64,000 nt of DNA from Amycolatopsis nigrescens CSC17Ta-90 (GCF_000384315.1 NZ_ARVW01000001.1:8353001-8417000), one strand, 5' to 3'; positions 26,453-35,528 are shown, numbered from the stretch's first letter. Notes: a model not told the origin generated them from the sequence alone. Numbers and translations: made by a program.

Positions 26453-27979
26453 GTGAGCAGTTCTACCTCCCCTACCGCCACGGCGGCGGACGCGCGGACG
26501 GAAACCACCCGGTATCTCTGCGCTTCGGTACATCTCGACGAACCGTTCTGCCGGACGGTGCTCAAGGAGCTGGTCGACCAGCCCTTCCAGTCGGTCGCGC
26601 CCTGCTACGGCCTCGATGTCGCCTCGGTGTCCCGGCATGCGGTCGCGGCCCGCCGTCGACGGCTGGCCCGCGATCTGGTGCTGCTGGCGGCCTTCCTCTG
26701 GAACGCGGTCGTTCTCTCGACCGCACTGTCCGGTGTGGACTGGACCGTGGACCCGGCTCTCGTCGACCAAGTCCTGCCTAGCTTTCTGGTGTCCCTGCTG
26801 ATCTCCTGGATCGTGGTGTCCGTCGAACAGGGCATCAAATTCGGTGTCCTGCTCGGCCGGCTTTCCCGGCAGAACTTCGACCCCGCTGCCGTCGGCGGAC
26901 CGTCCAGTGGCCGGGTGCACCGGCGGCTGACCTACCTCGACGCCCTGCAGCAGGGCAATGTCGTGGTGTTCGCCGGTTACCAACCGTTCGCTGGCAGCGG
27001 CCTGGAACTGGGCGCGTGGTCGCTCGCCATCGACATCTCGAAGGGCCTGCGCGATCCGGAAACCGGTGCGCGCAAAACGCCGAAACCGTTCCACGCGGTG
27101 GAACTGCACGACTACCTTCGCGACGCGCTGCGCCGGCTCGGGCTTTCTGGGCTGACAGCCACCGACCGGCTGTTCATCAGCGGCCGGGACGCCTGGCGGG
27201 ATCCCCGCGTGCTGCCCGACCGGTTCGCGCCGCCGATGACCTCGCTGCCGGACGACGAACTGCGCGACAGGTTGGCGAACCAGCACACCCGCTCCAGGAC
27301 CTACCTGTGCTGTGAGACCACCGGATGGCGTGGACAGCTCGTGGTGACCACGTTCCTGCGCGCGATGCGGCTGCGCGGGTCCCTGTTCCTCGAATCGCGT
27401 TCGTTCGCCCTGCTGCCGTTGAACAAGTGGTACCAGCGGGTGGACCTGCTGACCGGCAAGAGTGCGGCGGCGCGGGCGCTGAGGCCGGTCGGGTGCGGGC
27501 TCGCCGGGGCGCTTCCGCTGCTCATCGCGAGCCCGTGGCGGGTGCTCCGGACGCTCGCGGAGATCAGTGCGACCGGCCGGATCGAGGCGGAGCAACGCCG
27601 GGTCATCTCGCGGAAGGAGCCTTTCGACTACGGCGCCGCGGTCAGCATCCGGGAGCTCGCCACCGGGCAGCTGTTCCGGCGGTACTTCCAGCAGCTGGAC
27701 GTGATCATGTACGACACGGTGGTGCAGGAGGCGCTGCTGCGCGGGATCACCGAGTTCCTCACCGAACACGACGTCGACGCCGATCAGGTCACCAACCTCC
27801 AGACGACCATCAACAACGGCAACGTCTTCCACGGCGACGTCAGGATCAGCGGCGACAACAATCCGATCGTCGGCGGCAAGGACAACTCCGTCAACCAGGA
27901 CAAGGAAAAGACCCCCAAACCACCCCCGATGGACGCGCCACCGAAGCGACCGAACCTGAAGGATTGGCCCAAAGGATGA
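26453..27979 (+). CDS. uncharacterised membrane protein with a C-terminal GDN tag shared with the next gene
   Basis: The function is not known. The 508-residue protein has a cytoplasmic N-terminus (1-70), two membrane helices at about 73-93 and 108-128, and a large soluble part. The segment GNVVVFAGYQPFAGSGLELG (168-187) resembles a motif of uncharacterised actinobacterial membrane proteins. A hydrophobic stretch lies near 345-360. Residues 456-475 read GNVFHGDVRISGDNNPIVGG, and a Pro/Lys-rich tail ends the protein. The next protein starts with almost the same 20 residues, and the genes overlap in an ATGA. The GTG start at 26453 follows GGTGAGCAG weakly. The pair looks like one functional unit. 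Confidence 0.75.
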   Translation: MSSSTSPTATAADARTETTRYLCASVHLDEPFCRTVLKELVDQPFQSVAPCYGLDVASVSRHAVAARRRRLARDLVLLAAFLWNAVVLSTALSGVDWTVDPALVDQVLPSFLVSLLISWIVVSVEQGIKFGVLLGRLSRQNFDPAAVGGPSSGRVHRRLTYLDALQQGNVVVFAGYQPFAGSGLELGAWSLAIDISKGLRDPETGARKTPKPFHAVELHDYLRDALRRLGLSGLTATDRLFISGRDAWRDPRVLPDRFAPPMTSLPDDELRDRLANQHTRSRTYLCCETTGWRGQLVVTTFLRAMRLRGSLFLESRSFALLPLNKWYQRVDLLTGKSAAARALRPVGCGLAGALPLLIASPWRVLRTLAEISATGRIEAEQRRVISRKEPFDYGAAVSIRELATGQLFRRYFQQLDVIMYDTVVQEALLRGITEFLTEHDVDADQVTNLQTTINNGNVFHGDVRISGDNNPIVGGKDNSVNQDKEKTPKPPPMDAPPKRPNLKDWPKG

Positions 27980-28341
27980 ACGAGTACAACGGAAACACCT
28001 TCCACGGGGACGTCCGGATAACCGGCGACAACAGCCCCATCGTGGGCGGCAGCCACAACGCCGTCGGCGCCAACCCGGCCGTGCACCACGTCTCCCCCGA
28101 ACCGGCGGACGTGAGCCAGCAGCTCGCCGAGCTGCTGCGCCTGATCACCGAGCACGAGCAACGGCTCGACGACCCGGAGGCCGCGCGGTCCTGCGCGGCG
28201 GCCCTAAGCGAGGAGACCGCGAAGGTCAAGCCCGACCACGGGTTGCTCCGCACGCTGATGTTCGGCATGACCGCGGCGGCCGGCTCGGTCGGTGCCGTAG
28301 CCGAGTCGGTCGCCAAGCTCCGCCAGACATTCGGGTTCTAG
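27976..28341 (+). CDS. small helical protein carrying the GDN tag, partner of the upstream membrane protein
   Basis: The function is not known. In this 121-residue protein, residues 6-25 read GNTFHGDVRITGDNSPIVGG, matching 17 of 20 residues with the C-terminal tag of the preceding protein. A heptad-rich helical region follows (VSQQLAELLRLITEHEQRL), then a glycine/alanine-rich hydrophobic helix near the end (TLMFGMTAAAGSVGAVAESVAKL). The latter could be a membrane-binding or packing helix. The ATG lies inside the ATGA overlap, so it should be made in fixed ratio with the membrane protein. Confidence 0.75.
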   Translation: MNEYNGNTFHGDVRITGDNSPIVGGSHNAVGANPAVHHVSPEPADVSQQLAELLRLITEHEQRLDDPEAARSCAAALSEETAKVKPDHGLLRTLMFGMTAAAGSVGAVAESVAKLRQTFGF

Positions 28342-28342
28342 T

Positions 28343-28358
28343 CCGCCGGTTCCGGCGG
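28343..28358 (+). terminator. short GC hairpin after the two-gene unit
   Basis: CCGCCGG-TT-CCGGCGG begins 2 bases after the stop of the small tagged protein. There is no T-tract, so it is a weak terminator at best. It may partly separate the pair from the short ORF that follows. Confidence 0.4.
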
Positions 28359-28377
28359 TTGCGGTACGGTGGAGATC

Positions 28378-28413
28378 ATGACCAAGAAGATCGGCTTCAA
28401 CCCGACCCGGTGA
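28378..28413 (+). CDS. 11-codon upstream ORF coupled to the next gene
   Basis: ATG 28378, preceded by GGTGGAG, opens MTKKIGFNPTR and stops in a GTGA that contains the GTG start of the next gene. It may be a leader peptide that couples translation or a remnant of a longer N-terminus. No family is recognised. Confidence 0.3.
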   Translation: MTKKIGFNPTR

Positions 28414-28982
28414 CCCCCGCCTGCGAGCAGCCGCGGCTGACTGTGCCCGTGCTGCTGGACGACTGGCAGATAGGGTGCTGCGGAACTCCTCCCGCGGTCG
28501 GCGACACGGCATCCTGGCGATTGGTCTGGGCCCCTTGGTGCGCCTCGGTGATCCCCTCGACCATGGCGCTTCGAGCCCGGCTGGAACAACTCCCACCGGA
28601 CACCGATGACCGGTACCCCCGGGCAAACGCGGGCGAAGACACCGTTCCCGCCATCGCCAAGGCGCACGGGATCGACGTGTTCGTGCAGGCTCCGCTGCCA
28701 CTCCAAGAAGATCTCACCCTCACCGGCGTACTGCACGAAGACCACCACGTCGGCGTCCCACCGGGATTCCCGCGCACCACCGGGCGGATCACCGCGGTAT
28801 GGCTGATGTCGTGGAAATACCGGCGCGGGAACGGCAGGTGGCATTCCGTCGAAGGCACCGCCCGCTTCACCAGTGTCGAGCAGGCACCGAAACATCTGCG
28901 CATGGAACCACCGCCGGATCACGCGGAGTTCTGGTGGTTCAACAACTCGGTGCTGGCCAACCTCGAAATCACCCCCGACTGA
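28410..28982 (+). CDS. uncharacterised protein, DUF6578-like
   Basis: This 190-residue soluble protein is marked near its start by LTVPVLLDDWQIGCCGTPPAVGDTASWRL. The DWQ-x-x-CCG-x-P-x-x-VGD pattern recalls the actinobacterial DUF6578 group, whose function is unknown; the name is from memory and should be treated as tentative. No signal peptide, membrane helix or catalytic motif is visible. GTG 28410 overlaps the stop of the short ORF. The last 14 bases overlap the convergent AraC gene. Confidence 0.6.
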   Translation: MTPACEQPRLTVPVLLDDWQIGCCGTPPAVGDTASWRLVWAPWCASVIPSTMALRARLEQLPPDTDDRYPRANAGEDTVPAIAKAHGIDVFVQAPLPLQEDLTLTGVLHEDHHVGVPPGFPRTTGRITAVWLMSWKYRRGNGRWHSVEGTARFTSVEQAPKHLRMEPPPDHAEFWWFNNSVLANLEITPD

Positions 28983-29820
28983 CGGGTGCTTCGGTGAGAT
29001 ATTCGGTCGGGGTGCATCCGGTCAGTGCGCGGAAATCGCGGTTGAGATGCGGCTGGTCCGCGTAGCCGCACCGGTGCGCGACCTCCGACCACGACGGCGG
29101 CGACGGCCCGCTCAGCAGCGAAGCGGCATGGTGCAGCCGGGAAATGCGGGCGACGGTCTTCGGCGTGAGCCCGATCTGTTCCCGGAAACGGCTGTTCAGG
29201 TGCTGGCGGGTCCAGCCGATCTCGTCGGCGAGGGCGCTGACCCGCAGGCGGCCTGGCGAAGCCATCAGCCTTCGCCACGCCCCCTGCACCGGTCTCGCCA
29301 GTTCCGGACCGTCCCGCAGCCTCGCCTCCAGATAGTCGTCGAGCACCCGGAACCGCGCCGCCCAGCCGGGTGCCTCGGCGATCTGTTCGGTCAGCAGCCC
29401 GGCATCGTCGCCGATCAGGTCGGCGAGGGCGATGTTCGCATTGGCCAGGTCCCGCAGGGGCAGGCCGAACAGCGCATAGGCGCCCAACGGCGTCAGCGCG
29501 ACACCGATCCCGCGGGACGGGCCCGACTGTTCGAGCACCAGCGGCCTGTTCCGCAACCCCAGCACCGGTGACGCCGGCAAGGTCTGTCCCGCCAGCGGTT
29601 CCGGGGCGAGCAACCGCCGGTACGGGGCTTCGAGGTCGAGCACGACCGTGATCACCGCCAACGGCGCCATCCGCCACGGCATCAGGTCCATCTGCGGGAA
29701 GTCATGCGCCACGTAGCTCAGCACGTGACCGGCCAGTCGCGCCCGTGGCCTGCCGAAGACACGCTCGGCCGGTGCCCGCGCCACTTCCCGGCGCGACACC
29801 ACGAGCGTCCAGCCGGCCAT
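28969..29820 (-). CDS. AraC-family transcriptional regulator
   Basis: The 283-residue protein has a sensor domain at 1-190 and a C-terminal pair of helix-turn-helix motifs (RVSALADEIGWTRQHLNSRFREQIGLTPKTVARISRLHHA, then EVAHRCGYADQPHLNRDFRALTGCTPTEYL). ATG 29820 follows AAGGGGGGCG. It is divergent from the alpha/beta hydrolase at 29877 across 56 bases and probably controls it (inference). Confidence 0.85.
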   Translation of the reverse strand: MAGWTLVVSRREVARAPAERVFGRPRARLAGHVLSYVAHDFPQMDLMPWRMAPLAVITVVLDLEAPYRRLLAPEPLAGQTLPASPVLGLRNRPLVLEQSGPSRGIGVALTPLGAYALFGLPLRDLANANIALADLIGDDAGLLTEQIAEAPGWAARFRVLDDYLEARLRDGPELARPVQGAWRRLMASPGRLRVSALADEIGWTRQHLNSRFREQIGLTPKTVARISRLHHAASLLSGPSPPSWSEVAHRCGYADQPHLNRDFRALTGCTPTEYLTEAPVSRG

Positions 29821-29876
29821 CGCCCCCCTTACTTTCGTCCAAGACGCGAACACCGGCCGTCCGTAGCGTTTCGCCC

Positions 29877-30764
29877 ATGACAGGAATCAGCGACTTCAAA
29901 ACCCCGGCCGGTCGGACCCGGTATTTCGAAGCCTACGACAGGGCGATGCGCGACTGCCCGGAACCGGACGCGGCGCTCGACGTCGACAGCCGCCACGGCA
30001 CGACCAGGGTCTACCGCTACGGCCAAGGCGATGCGCCACCGATTGTGCTGCTCCCTGGCCTCATGAACACTTCTGCCTCCTTCGGTCCGCTCATTCCAGC
30101 GCTGGCCGCCCATCGCCAGGTTTATGCCGTCGACACCCTCGGCGAGGCGGGCCGGAGCGTGCAAACCGCGCCGTTCCAGGACATCCCGGACCGCGCGAGG
30201 TGCCTTGAGGACGTTCTCGCGCAACTGGAGCTTCGCGATGTTCACCTCCTCGGCGGCTCCACCGGCGGGTGGCACGCGTTCAACCAGGCCATTCACGCGC
30301 CGGACAGGATCGCGTCGATCAGCGCGCTGGACCCCACCACCGTGACGGCGAAGTTCTCCGGCTCCACGCAGTGGTACAGCGTGCTGACCATGGTGCTCAA
30401 CCAGGACTGGGTATGGCGCCGGTTCATGCGCTGGTCCGCCGGAGCGGACATCGCGGACCGGCCGGACGTGCGGCTGGTCCTCGCCGGAATACGCAACTAC
30501 CGGCCTCGGGTCCCCTTCCAGGTGTGTCCCAGCGACGACGAGATCCGGTCCATCCGGGTGCCGGTGCTGACGATGTTCGGCGCCCGCAGCGTCGTGCACG
30601 ACTCAGCCGTCGCGGCGAGCAGGCTGCGTGCGCTGCTGCCCCAGGCCGACGTGGAGGTCCTGCCCGAGGCCGGGCATTACCTGTTCCTCCGGCCGGACGA
30701 TCGCGCGCGGATCGTCGACCGGGTGCTCACGTTCGTCCAGCGCCAGGATCAGGCCGCGCGCTGA
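29877..30764 (+). CDS. alpha/beta-hydrolase
   Basis: The 295-residue protein has the oxyanion motif LLPGLMNTSASF, the nucleophile elbow GGSTGG with Ser128, and a C-terminal His in LPEAGHYLFLRPDD. An acidic residue before it (GARSVVHDSAVA) may complete the triad. It resembles the MhpC/YbfF-type carboxylesterases. It has no export signal. The ATG at 29877 is chosen from the start of homology and spacing. It overlaps the convergent AraC gene by 16 bases. Confidence 0.8.
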   Translation: MTGISDFKTPAGRTRYFEAYDRAMRDCPEPDAALDVDSRHGTTRVYRYGQGDAPPIVLLPGLMNTSASFGPLIPALAAHRQVYAVDTLGEAGRSVQTAPFQDIPDRARCLEDVLAQLELRDVHLLGGSTGGWHAFNQAIHAPDRIASISALDPTTVTAKFSGSTQWYSVLTMVLNQDWVWRRFMRWSAGADIADRPDVRLVLAGIRNYRPRVPFQVCPSDDEIRSIRVPVLTMFGARSVVHDSAVAASRLRALLPQADVEVLPEAGHYLFLRPDDRARIVDRVLTFVQRQDQAAR

Positions 30765-31594
30765 TAGGTACCCGGGGTGATCCCGTAGTGCCGGGTGAAC
30801 CAGCGGGTCAGGTGCGCCTGGTCGGCGAACCCCACGTCGGTGGCGACCGCGGCGGCCGGACGGCCCATGGCGAGCTGGCGCCGAGCCTCGCGCAACCGGA
30901 GCTGGCGCTGGTACTCGCTGGGTGACATCCCGAAAGCCGCCCGGAACGCCCGGTAGACCGCGAACCTGCTCGTACCCGCGACGCGGGCGAGATCGTCGGC
31001 GCCGACCTCCGCGGCCAGATCGGCGTGGAGCAGGTCCCGGACGGCGGCGACCTCGGACGGCAGAGCGTGTGCCCTGCCGTCCGGCCGGAAGGGACGCGTC
31101 GCGTGGCGGCCGGTCACGGCTACGAGCGCGGCCGCGATCCGCTCGTCGCGCTCCAGCGCGCTGTCGTTGCCGGTCAGCACGGTGTACAGGGTGCGCAGGA
31201 TTTCGGCGAGCTCGGGATCATGGGTGACCGGATCGGCGAACAGCGGCAGCGGGACGGGTCGGTCGTGCAAATCCGACAGCACGTCCCGTACGAGCTCCGG
31301 CCCGAGGTAGACGATGCGGTAGGTGAACCCGGCCGCGGCCGCGGCGCTTCCGTCGTGCGGCTCGTCCGGGTTGAGCGCCATCACCATGCCGGCCGCGCTG
31401 GTGTGCCGGGCGCCCCGGCAGGTGAAGGACTGCGCGCCGGCTTCGGTGACGCCGAAGGAATAGGTGTCGTGGCTGTGGCGCCGGTAGACGTGCCCCTGGA
31501 AGCTGGCGTGCATCGTCTCCACCGCGAGGTGCGGCGACCGCCAGTACCGCACCCAGCCACGCTCGCCGCCATCGGTCACTCGCCCGTCGTCCAC
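30749..31594 (-). CDS. AraC-family regulator with cupin sensor domain
   Basis: The protein has about 281 residues. The N-terminal cupin-like arm and effector domain contain VYRRHSHDTYSFGVTEAGAQSF. The C-terminal double helix-turn-helix contains DDLARVAGTSRFAVYRAFRAAFGMSPSEYQRQLRL and ATDVGFADQAHLTRWFTRHYGITPGTYQ. GTG 31594 has GGGGAG 9 bases upstream; a further GTG at 31639 is possible. It is divergent from the EamA transporter, a common pairing for LysE- or EamA-type exporter regulation. Confidence 0.83.
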   Translation of the reverse strand: MDDGRVTDGGERGWVRYWRSPHLAVETMHASFQGHVYRRHSHDTYSFGVTEAGAQSFTCRGARHTSAAGMVMALNPDEPHDGSAAAAAGFTYRIVYLGPELVRDVLSDLHDRPVPLPLFADPVTHDPELAEILRTLYTVLTGNDSALERDERIAAALVAVTGRHATRPFRPDGRAHALPSEVAAVRDLLHADLAAEVGADDLARVAGTSRFAVYRAFRAAFGMSPSEYQRQLRLREARRQLAMGRPAAAVATDVGFADQAHLTRWFTRHYGITPGTYQRAA

Positions 31595-31710
31595 CCGGTC
31601 ATTCTCCCCGTGCCGGCTTGAACGCTGGTGCGCCGCCACTGTGATCGTCCGGACAGCCCGCGCGCACCGGCGTTCAAGGAAACCCGGCGCTCGCGGCGAA
31701 GGGTGGCGGC

Positions 31711-32628
31711 ATGCGTGCTTCGCTCCCCGTCCTGATCGCCGTCCTACTCTGGGCGAGCGCCTTCGCCTGCTCGAAACTCGCCGTCGGCGAAGTGCCCCAC
31801 GAGGTCGCGGCCTTGCTCCGCTTCGGTGGCGGGGCGCTCGTGCTGTTGGTCGTCCTGCGACTGCTGGCGCCGCGCGAGGACCCGGTGCCGCGACGCCGCC
31901 TCGGCGCGATCGCCGTGCTCGGTGTGTTGGGCGTCTTCCTCTACAACCTGCTCCTCTTCGGCGGGCTCACCCTGGCGCCGTCGGTGGACGGCAGCGTGAT
32001 CGTGCCGGTGCTCAGCCCGGTGATCACGGCGGCCGCGACGGCGGTCCTGGAACGCCGGTGGCCGTCGAGGTCCCGGCTCGTCGGGCTGCTGCTGGCCGTG
32101 GCCGGGGCGGCGGTGTTCCTGGCTGGTGCCGCCGGCGGACCGGCCAGCGGTTCCCGGCTCCTGGGCGACCTGTCGTTCGTGCTCGCCGCGGGCGTCTGGG
32201 CCGCGTACACGATTCGCGGCAAGGCGGTGCTCGCACTGGTCTCGCCGCTGCGGGTGACCACCTACGCGACGGTTGCCGGTGCGCTGCTGCTCGGCCTGGT
32301 GGCCGTGCCCGCCCTGCTGCGGACCGACTGGACCGGGCTCGGCGCCGGATTCTGGTTGAACCAGGTCTATCTGGCCGTGCTGCCGACCGCGCTGGCCAAC
32401 CCGCTCTTCTACTACGGGGTGCGTCGGATCGGGCCGGTCAGGGCGACCACGTTGATGTTCGTCGTGCCGGGCGCCGGGCTGCTCTGGTCGGCTCTCCTGC
32501 TCGGCGAGTCGATCAACGCGCTCCAACTGGCCGGCACTCTGGTCATGCTCGCCGGCGCCTGGCTCGCACTGGGCCTCCGGCCGCTACCGCGCCGTTTCCT
32601 GCCACCGGTTCGGTCCGCATTGCGCTGA
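31711..32628 (+). CDS. EamA/DMT-superfamily transporter
   Basis: The 305-residue protein has ten predicted membrane helices in two EamA repeats (LPVLIAVLLWASAFACSKLAVGEVPHEVAALLRF; GDLSFVLAAGVWAAYTIRGKAVL). The family exports amino acids and small metabolites. It is divergent from the AraC gene at 31594 with a 116-base promoter region between. Confidence 0.85.
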   Translation: MRASLPVLIAVLLWASAFACSKLAVGEVPHEVAALLRFGGGALVLLVVLRLLAPREDPVPRRRLGAIAVLGVLGVFLYNLLLFGGLTLAPSVDGSVIVPVLSPVITAAATAVLERRWPSRSRLVGLLLAVAGAAVFLAGAAGGPASGSRLLGDLSFVLAAGVWAAYTIRGKAVLALVSPLRVTTYATVAGALLLGLVAVPALLRTDWTGLGAGFWLNQVYLAVLPTALANPLFYYGVRRIGPVRATTLMFVVPGAGLLWSALLLGESINALQLAGTLVMLAGAWLALGLRPLPRRFLPPVRSALR

Positions 32629-32703
32629 CAGTGAACCGGGCGCCGAAACCGCCGGTGCCTGGAGTAGAACAAAGGCACCATCGCCCGGAAGCCAGGAGCC
32701 CGC

Positions 32704-33447
32704 ATGCCACGAACGGCCGTCACCGTCCCGACCGAAGACGGCGCCTGCGCCGCGACCCTGCACACCCCGCCGGACGGGGAACGCCGACCGGCGGTGATCC
32801 TGTACCCGGACGCCGTCGGGGCCCGGGAGACCTTCGCCGCCATGGCGGACCGGCTCGCCGACCTGGGTTATGCCGTGCTCCTGCCCGACGTCTACTACCG
32901 GGCCGGCGGATACGCCCCCTTCGACGTCACCACGTTGTTCAGCGAGCCGGCCGAGCGCGAACGGCTCATGGCACTGGCCGCGAGCTTGACCACGGAGATG
33001 ATCGTTCGTGACGCGGGTGCGTTCCTGACGTTCCTCGCCGACCGCCCGGAGGTGTCCGGCGCCGGTGCGGGCACCACGGGATACTGCATGGGAGGCCGGA
33101 CTTCCCTGATCGTGGCCGGGCACTACCCGGACCGCGTCGTCGCCGCCGCGTCGTTCCACGGCGGCCAGCTCGGTGCCACCGACGACCCCGGCAGCCCGCA
33201 CCTGCTGGCCGACCGCACCACCGCGACCGTCTACGTAGCGGCGGCCGAGAACGACGACCATTGTCCCCCCGAGCAACACGAACGGCTGGACCAGGCCCTC
33301 ACCGCCGCCGGAGTGAAGCACACCATCGACACCTACCCCGCCGCACACGGATTCGCGGTGCCGGACAACCCGACCTACGACGCCACCGCCGCCGAACGCC
33401 ATTGGACCGCCCTGGCCGACCTCTACGCCGAAAACCTCCGCTCCTGA
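32704..33447 (+). CDS. dienelactone hydrolase family protein
   Basis: The 247-residue enzyme has the dienelactone hydrolase nucleophile Cys128 in GYCMGGR and an acid in AAENDDHCPPEQ. The histidine is in YPAAHGFAVP. The Cys nucleophile separates it from serine esterases. It probably opens a lactone or ester in the cytoplasm; ring-cleavage partners are not nearby. It stands alone on the plus strand, 75 bases after the transporter gene. Confidence 0.85.
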   Translation: MPRTAVTVPTEDGACAATLHTPPDGERRPAVILYPDAVGARETFAAMADRLADLGYAVLLPDVYYRAGGYAPFDVTTLFSEPAERERLMALAASLTTEMIVRDAGAFLTFLADRPEVSGAGAGTTGYCMGGRTSLIVAGHYPDRVVAAASFHGGQLGATDDPGSPHLLADRTTATVYVAAAENDDHCPPEQHERLDQALTAAGVKHTIDTYPAAHGFAVPDNPTYDATAAERHWTALADLYAENLRS

Positions 33448-33486
33448 GCCGAAATTGTGCTGTTCCCGATCGGCCATATCTCGGTT

Positions 33487-35055
33487 TCAGCGCCACGAGG
33501 GCAGCCATAGTTCCGTCTGCCAGTGGTCGTTGGTGATCGGATCGCCGTTGAGGATCGGCCACAGCCAGGCGAAGTTGGCCACGACCAGCCCGGTGTACAG
33601 GGCGACCACCGCCAGTCCGGTTCCGCGCCGTTCGAATCCGGCGCGGGCGCCGCCCAGGATCTGCCCGAGAATCAGGGTCAACCCGAGGACCAGGAACGGC
33701 GCCATCGGGGTGGCGTAGAAGAAGTACATCTGCCGGTCCAGATTGAGGAACCAGGGCAGCAACCCGGCCAGATAACCCACCACTACCGCGGCGTGGCGCC
33801 AGTCCATGCGGAAGATCCACCGCCAGATGCCCCAGCCGAGCACCGGCAACGAGAGCCACCACATCGCGGGCGTGCCGATCAGCATGGTCGCGCGCACGCA
33901 CTGCGACGCACCGCAGCCGGTGACCGCCGCGCCCGAGTCGTAGTGGTACAGCATCGGACGCAGGCCCATCGGCCATGTCCACGGTTTCGACTCCCAGGGG
34001 TGCGGGTCGCCCTTCGGCGTGAGCAGCTGTTCGTGGAAGCCGAGCACGTTCATCGAATAGTCGCCAAGGGAGCGCAACGCCGGCGGCACCCAGGCGAAGA
34101 ACCCGGGATCGAGGTTGTTGATCTCGACGTAGTGCCGATCGGTGGCCGTCTCGCTGGCGAACCAGGCCCACCAGGTGCCCAGGTACACCAGGAACACCAC
34201 GCCGAGGAGGGCCCACAACGCGGGTGCCACGTCGCGGATCAGCGTGCCGGCCCACGGCCGCGGCACGCCTGCCGCGCGACGAGCCGCGACGTCGAAGGCC
34301 ACGCAGAGCAAACCGAAGAAGGCGACGTAATACAGCCCGGACCACTTCACCGCGAACGCCAGGCCGAGCATCACCCCGGTGAGGAACCGCCACCAGCGAA
34401 AACCCAGCCGCGGCCCGTACGGCGACTCGTCGGCCCAGCCATCGGCCACCGTGACGGCCAGCCGCTGCCGCACCTGATCCCGGTCGCGCAGCAGGCAGCC
34501 GAACGCGGCCAGCACGAACAGCGCGATGAAGATGTCCAGCATCCCCATCCTGGACTGGATGTGCAGCACGCCGTCGCAGATGACCAGGATGCCCGCGATC
34601 CCGCCGAGCAGGGTGGACCTGGTCAGCCTGCGCGCGATCCGGACGGTCAGCAGAATGATCAGCGTGCCCGCGATCGCCGCGGTGAACCGCCAGCCCCAGC
34701 CGTTGTAGCCGAACAGCCATTCACCGATCGCGAGCAGCTGCTTGGCCAGCGGCGGATGGACGATCACCTCGAAGCCGTGGTTGTCCTCATAACCGCCGTT
34801 GCGCAGCATCTGCCACGCCTGCGCCGCGTAGTACTTCTCGTCGAAGACCGGGGTGCCCTTGTTCGTCGGCAGGCCGAGGTCCTGCAGGCGCACGACCCCG
34901 CCGACAACGGTGAGCACCAGCGCGACGATCCAGCCGCGCACGGCGTCGGTCGGCATCGGCCTGCCCAGCAGGGTGGCCTCCCGGTCCGATGGCGGCCGCG
35001 GCGCGCCGGCCGGGCGCGCACCATCGCCATCCGTACGGGGCAGCAGCGAGACCAC
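33487..35055 (-). CDS. dolichyl-phosphate-mannose-protein mannosyltransferase (PMT family)
   Basis: The 522-residue integral membrane glycosyltransferase has GTPVFDEKYYAAQAW in the first external loop (the catalytic Asp-Glu pair of PMT enzymes) and VIVHPPLAKQLLAIGE. About 11 hydrophobic segments and the MIR-less bacterial form are seen. It transfers mannose from polyprenyl-phosphate-mannose to Ser/Thr of secreted proteins during export. GTG 35055 has AGGA about 9 bases upstream. An in-frame upstream start at 35133 would run through the divergent promoter and is rejected. Confidence 0.87.
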   Translation of the reverse strand: MVSLLPRTDGDGARPAGAPRPPSDREATLLGRPMPTDAVRGWIVALVLTVVGGVVRLQDLGLPTNKGTPVFDEKYYAAQAWQMLRNGGYEDNHGFEVIVHPPLAKQLLAIGEWLFGYNGWGWRFTAAIAGTLIILLTVRIARRLTRSTLLGGIAGILVICDGVLHIQSRMGMLDIFIALFVLAAFGCLLRDRDQVRQRLAVTVADGWADESPYGPRLGFRWWRFLTGVMLGLAFAVKWSGLYYVAFFGLLCVAFDVAARRAAGVPRPWAGTLIRDVAPALWALLGVVFLVYLGTWWAWFASETATDRHYVEINNLDPGFFAWVPPALRSLGDYSMNVLGFHEQLLTPKGDPHPWESKPWTWPMGLRPMLYHYDSGAAVTGCGASQCVRATMLIGTPAMWWLSLPVLGWGIWRWIFRMDWRHAAVVVGYLAGLLPWFLNLDRQMYFFYATPMAPFLVLGLTLILGQILGGARAGFERRGTGLAVVALYTGLVVANFAWLWPILNGDPITNDHWQTELWLPSWR

Positions 35056-35174
35056 GGAGCATGATCCTAACGAGGGGCACCCGCGCTCCGGGACCGGTCC
35101 CGGAGCGCTCCGCGATGATCGGCCCGGTGGCACGGGTGCAGCCTGTGCACGGAAACGGACAGGAGCTGACTGAG

Positions 35175-35519
35175 TTGCGGGCGATGGCTGTGACTGCGGC
35201 GGTGCTGCTGTTCGCGTTGAGCGGTTGCCTGTCTCCGACCGACGACCTGATTAACCGGGTGCGCGCACTGCCTGCCCCGGAGTCGGTGGAAGAACGGGGG
35301 CGGGTGGACCAATGGGTGTCGCTGCTGGACAAGTACGCCTTTCAACTGGGCCTGCTGCGCGTCCAGATCCCGGAGAACACGTCCCACCTGAACCGCTCGT
35401 TGACCGCCCTGTCGGCTTCGCTGATGAACACGTACACCGATGACGCGAGTGTGCAGGCCGCGGCGATCGGCATGGACAGTTGCACCGACTCCAACAGCTG
35501 GGAACCGCAGCCGAACTGA
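35175..35519 (+). CDS. small secreted lipoprotein, uncharacterised
   Basis: The 114-residue protein starts at TTG with AGGAG 9 bases upstream. MRAMAVTAAVLLFALSGC is a lipoprotein signal with lipidated Cys18. The mature part is helical and ends with a Cys-containing, Asn-rich tail (MDSCTDSNSWEPQPN). It is divergent from the mannosyltransferase across 119 bases. Its Ser/Thr-rich segments make it a possible acceptor (inference). No family recognised. Confidence 0.6.
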   Translation: MRAMAVTAAVLLFALSGCLSPTDDLINRVRALPAPESVEERGRVDQWVSLLDKYAFQLGLLRVQIPENTSHLNRSLTALSASLMNTYTDDASVQAAAIGMDSCTDSNSWEPQPN

Positions 35520-35528
35520 ACGGGATCA

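Noticed and set aside
31641..33011. 456-codon plus-strand frame spanning the EamA and hydrolase genes
   Set aside because: Both genes are clear in other frames; this one is Arg/Gly-rich shadow sequence without motifs.
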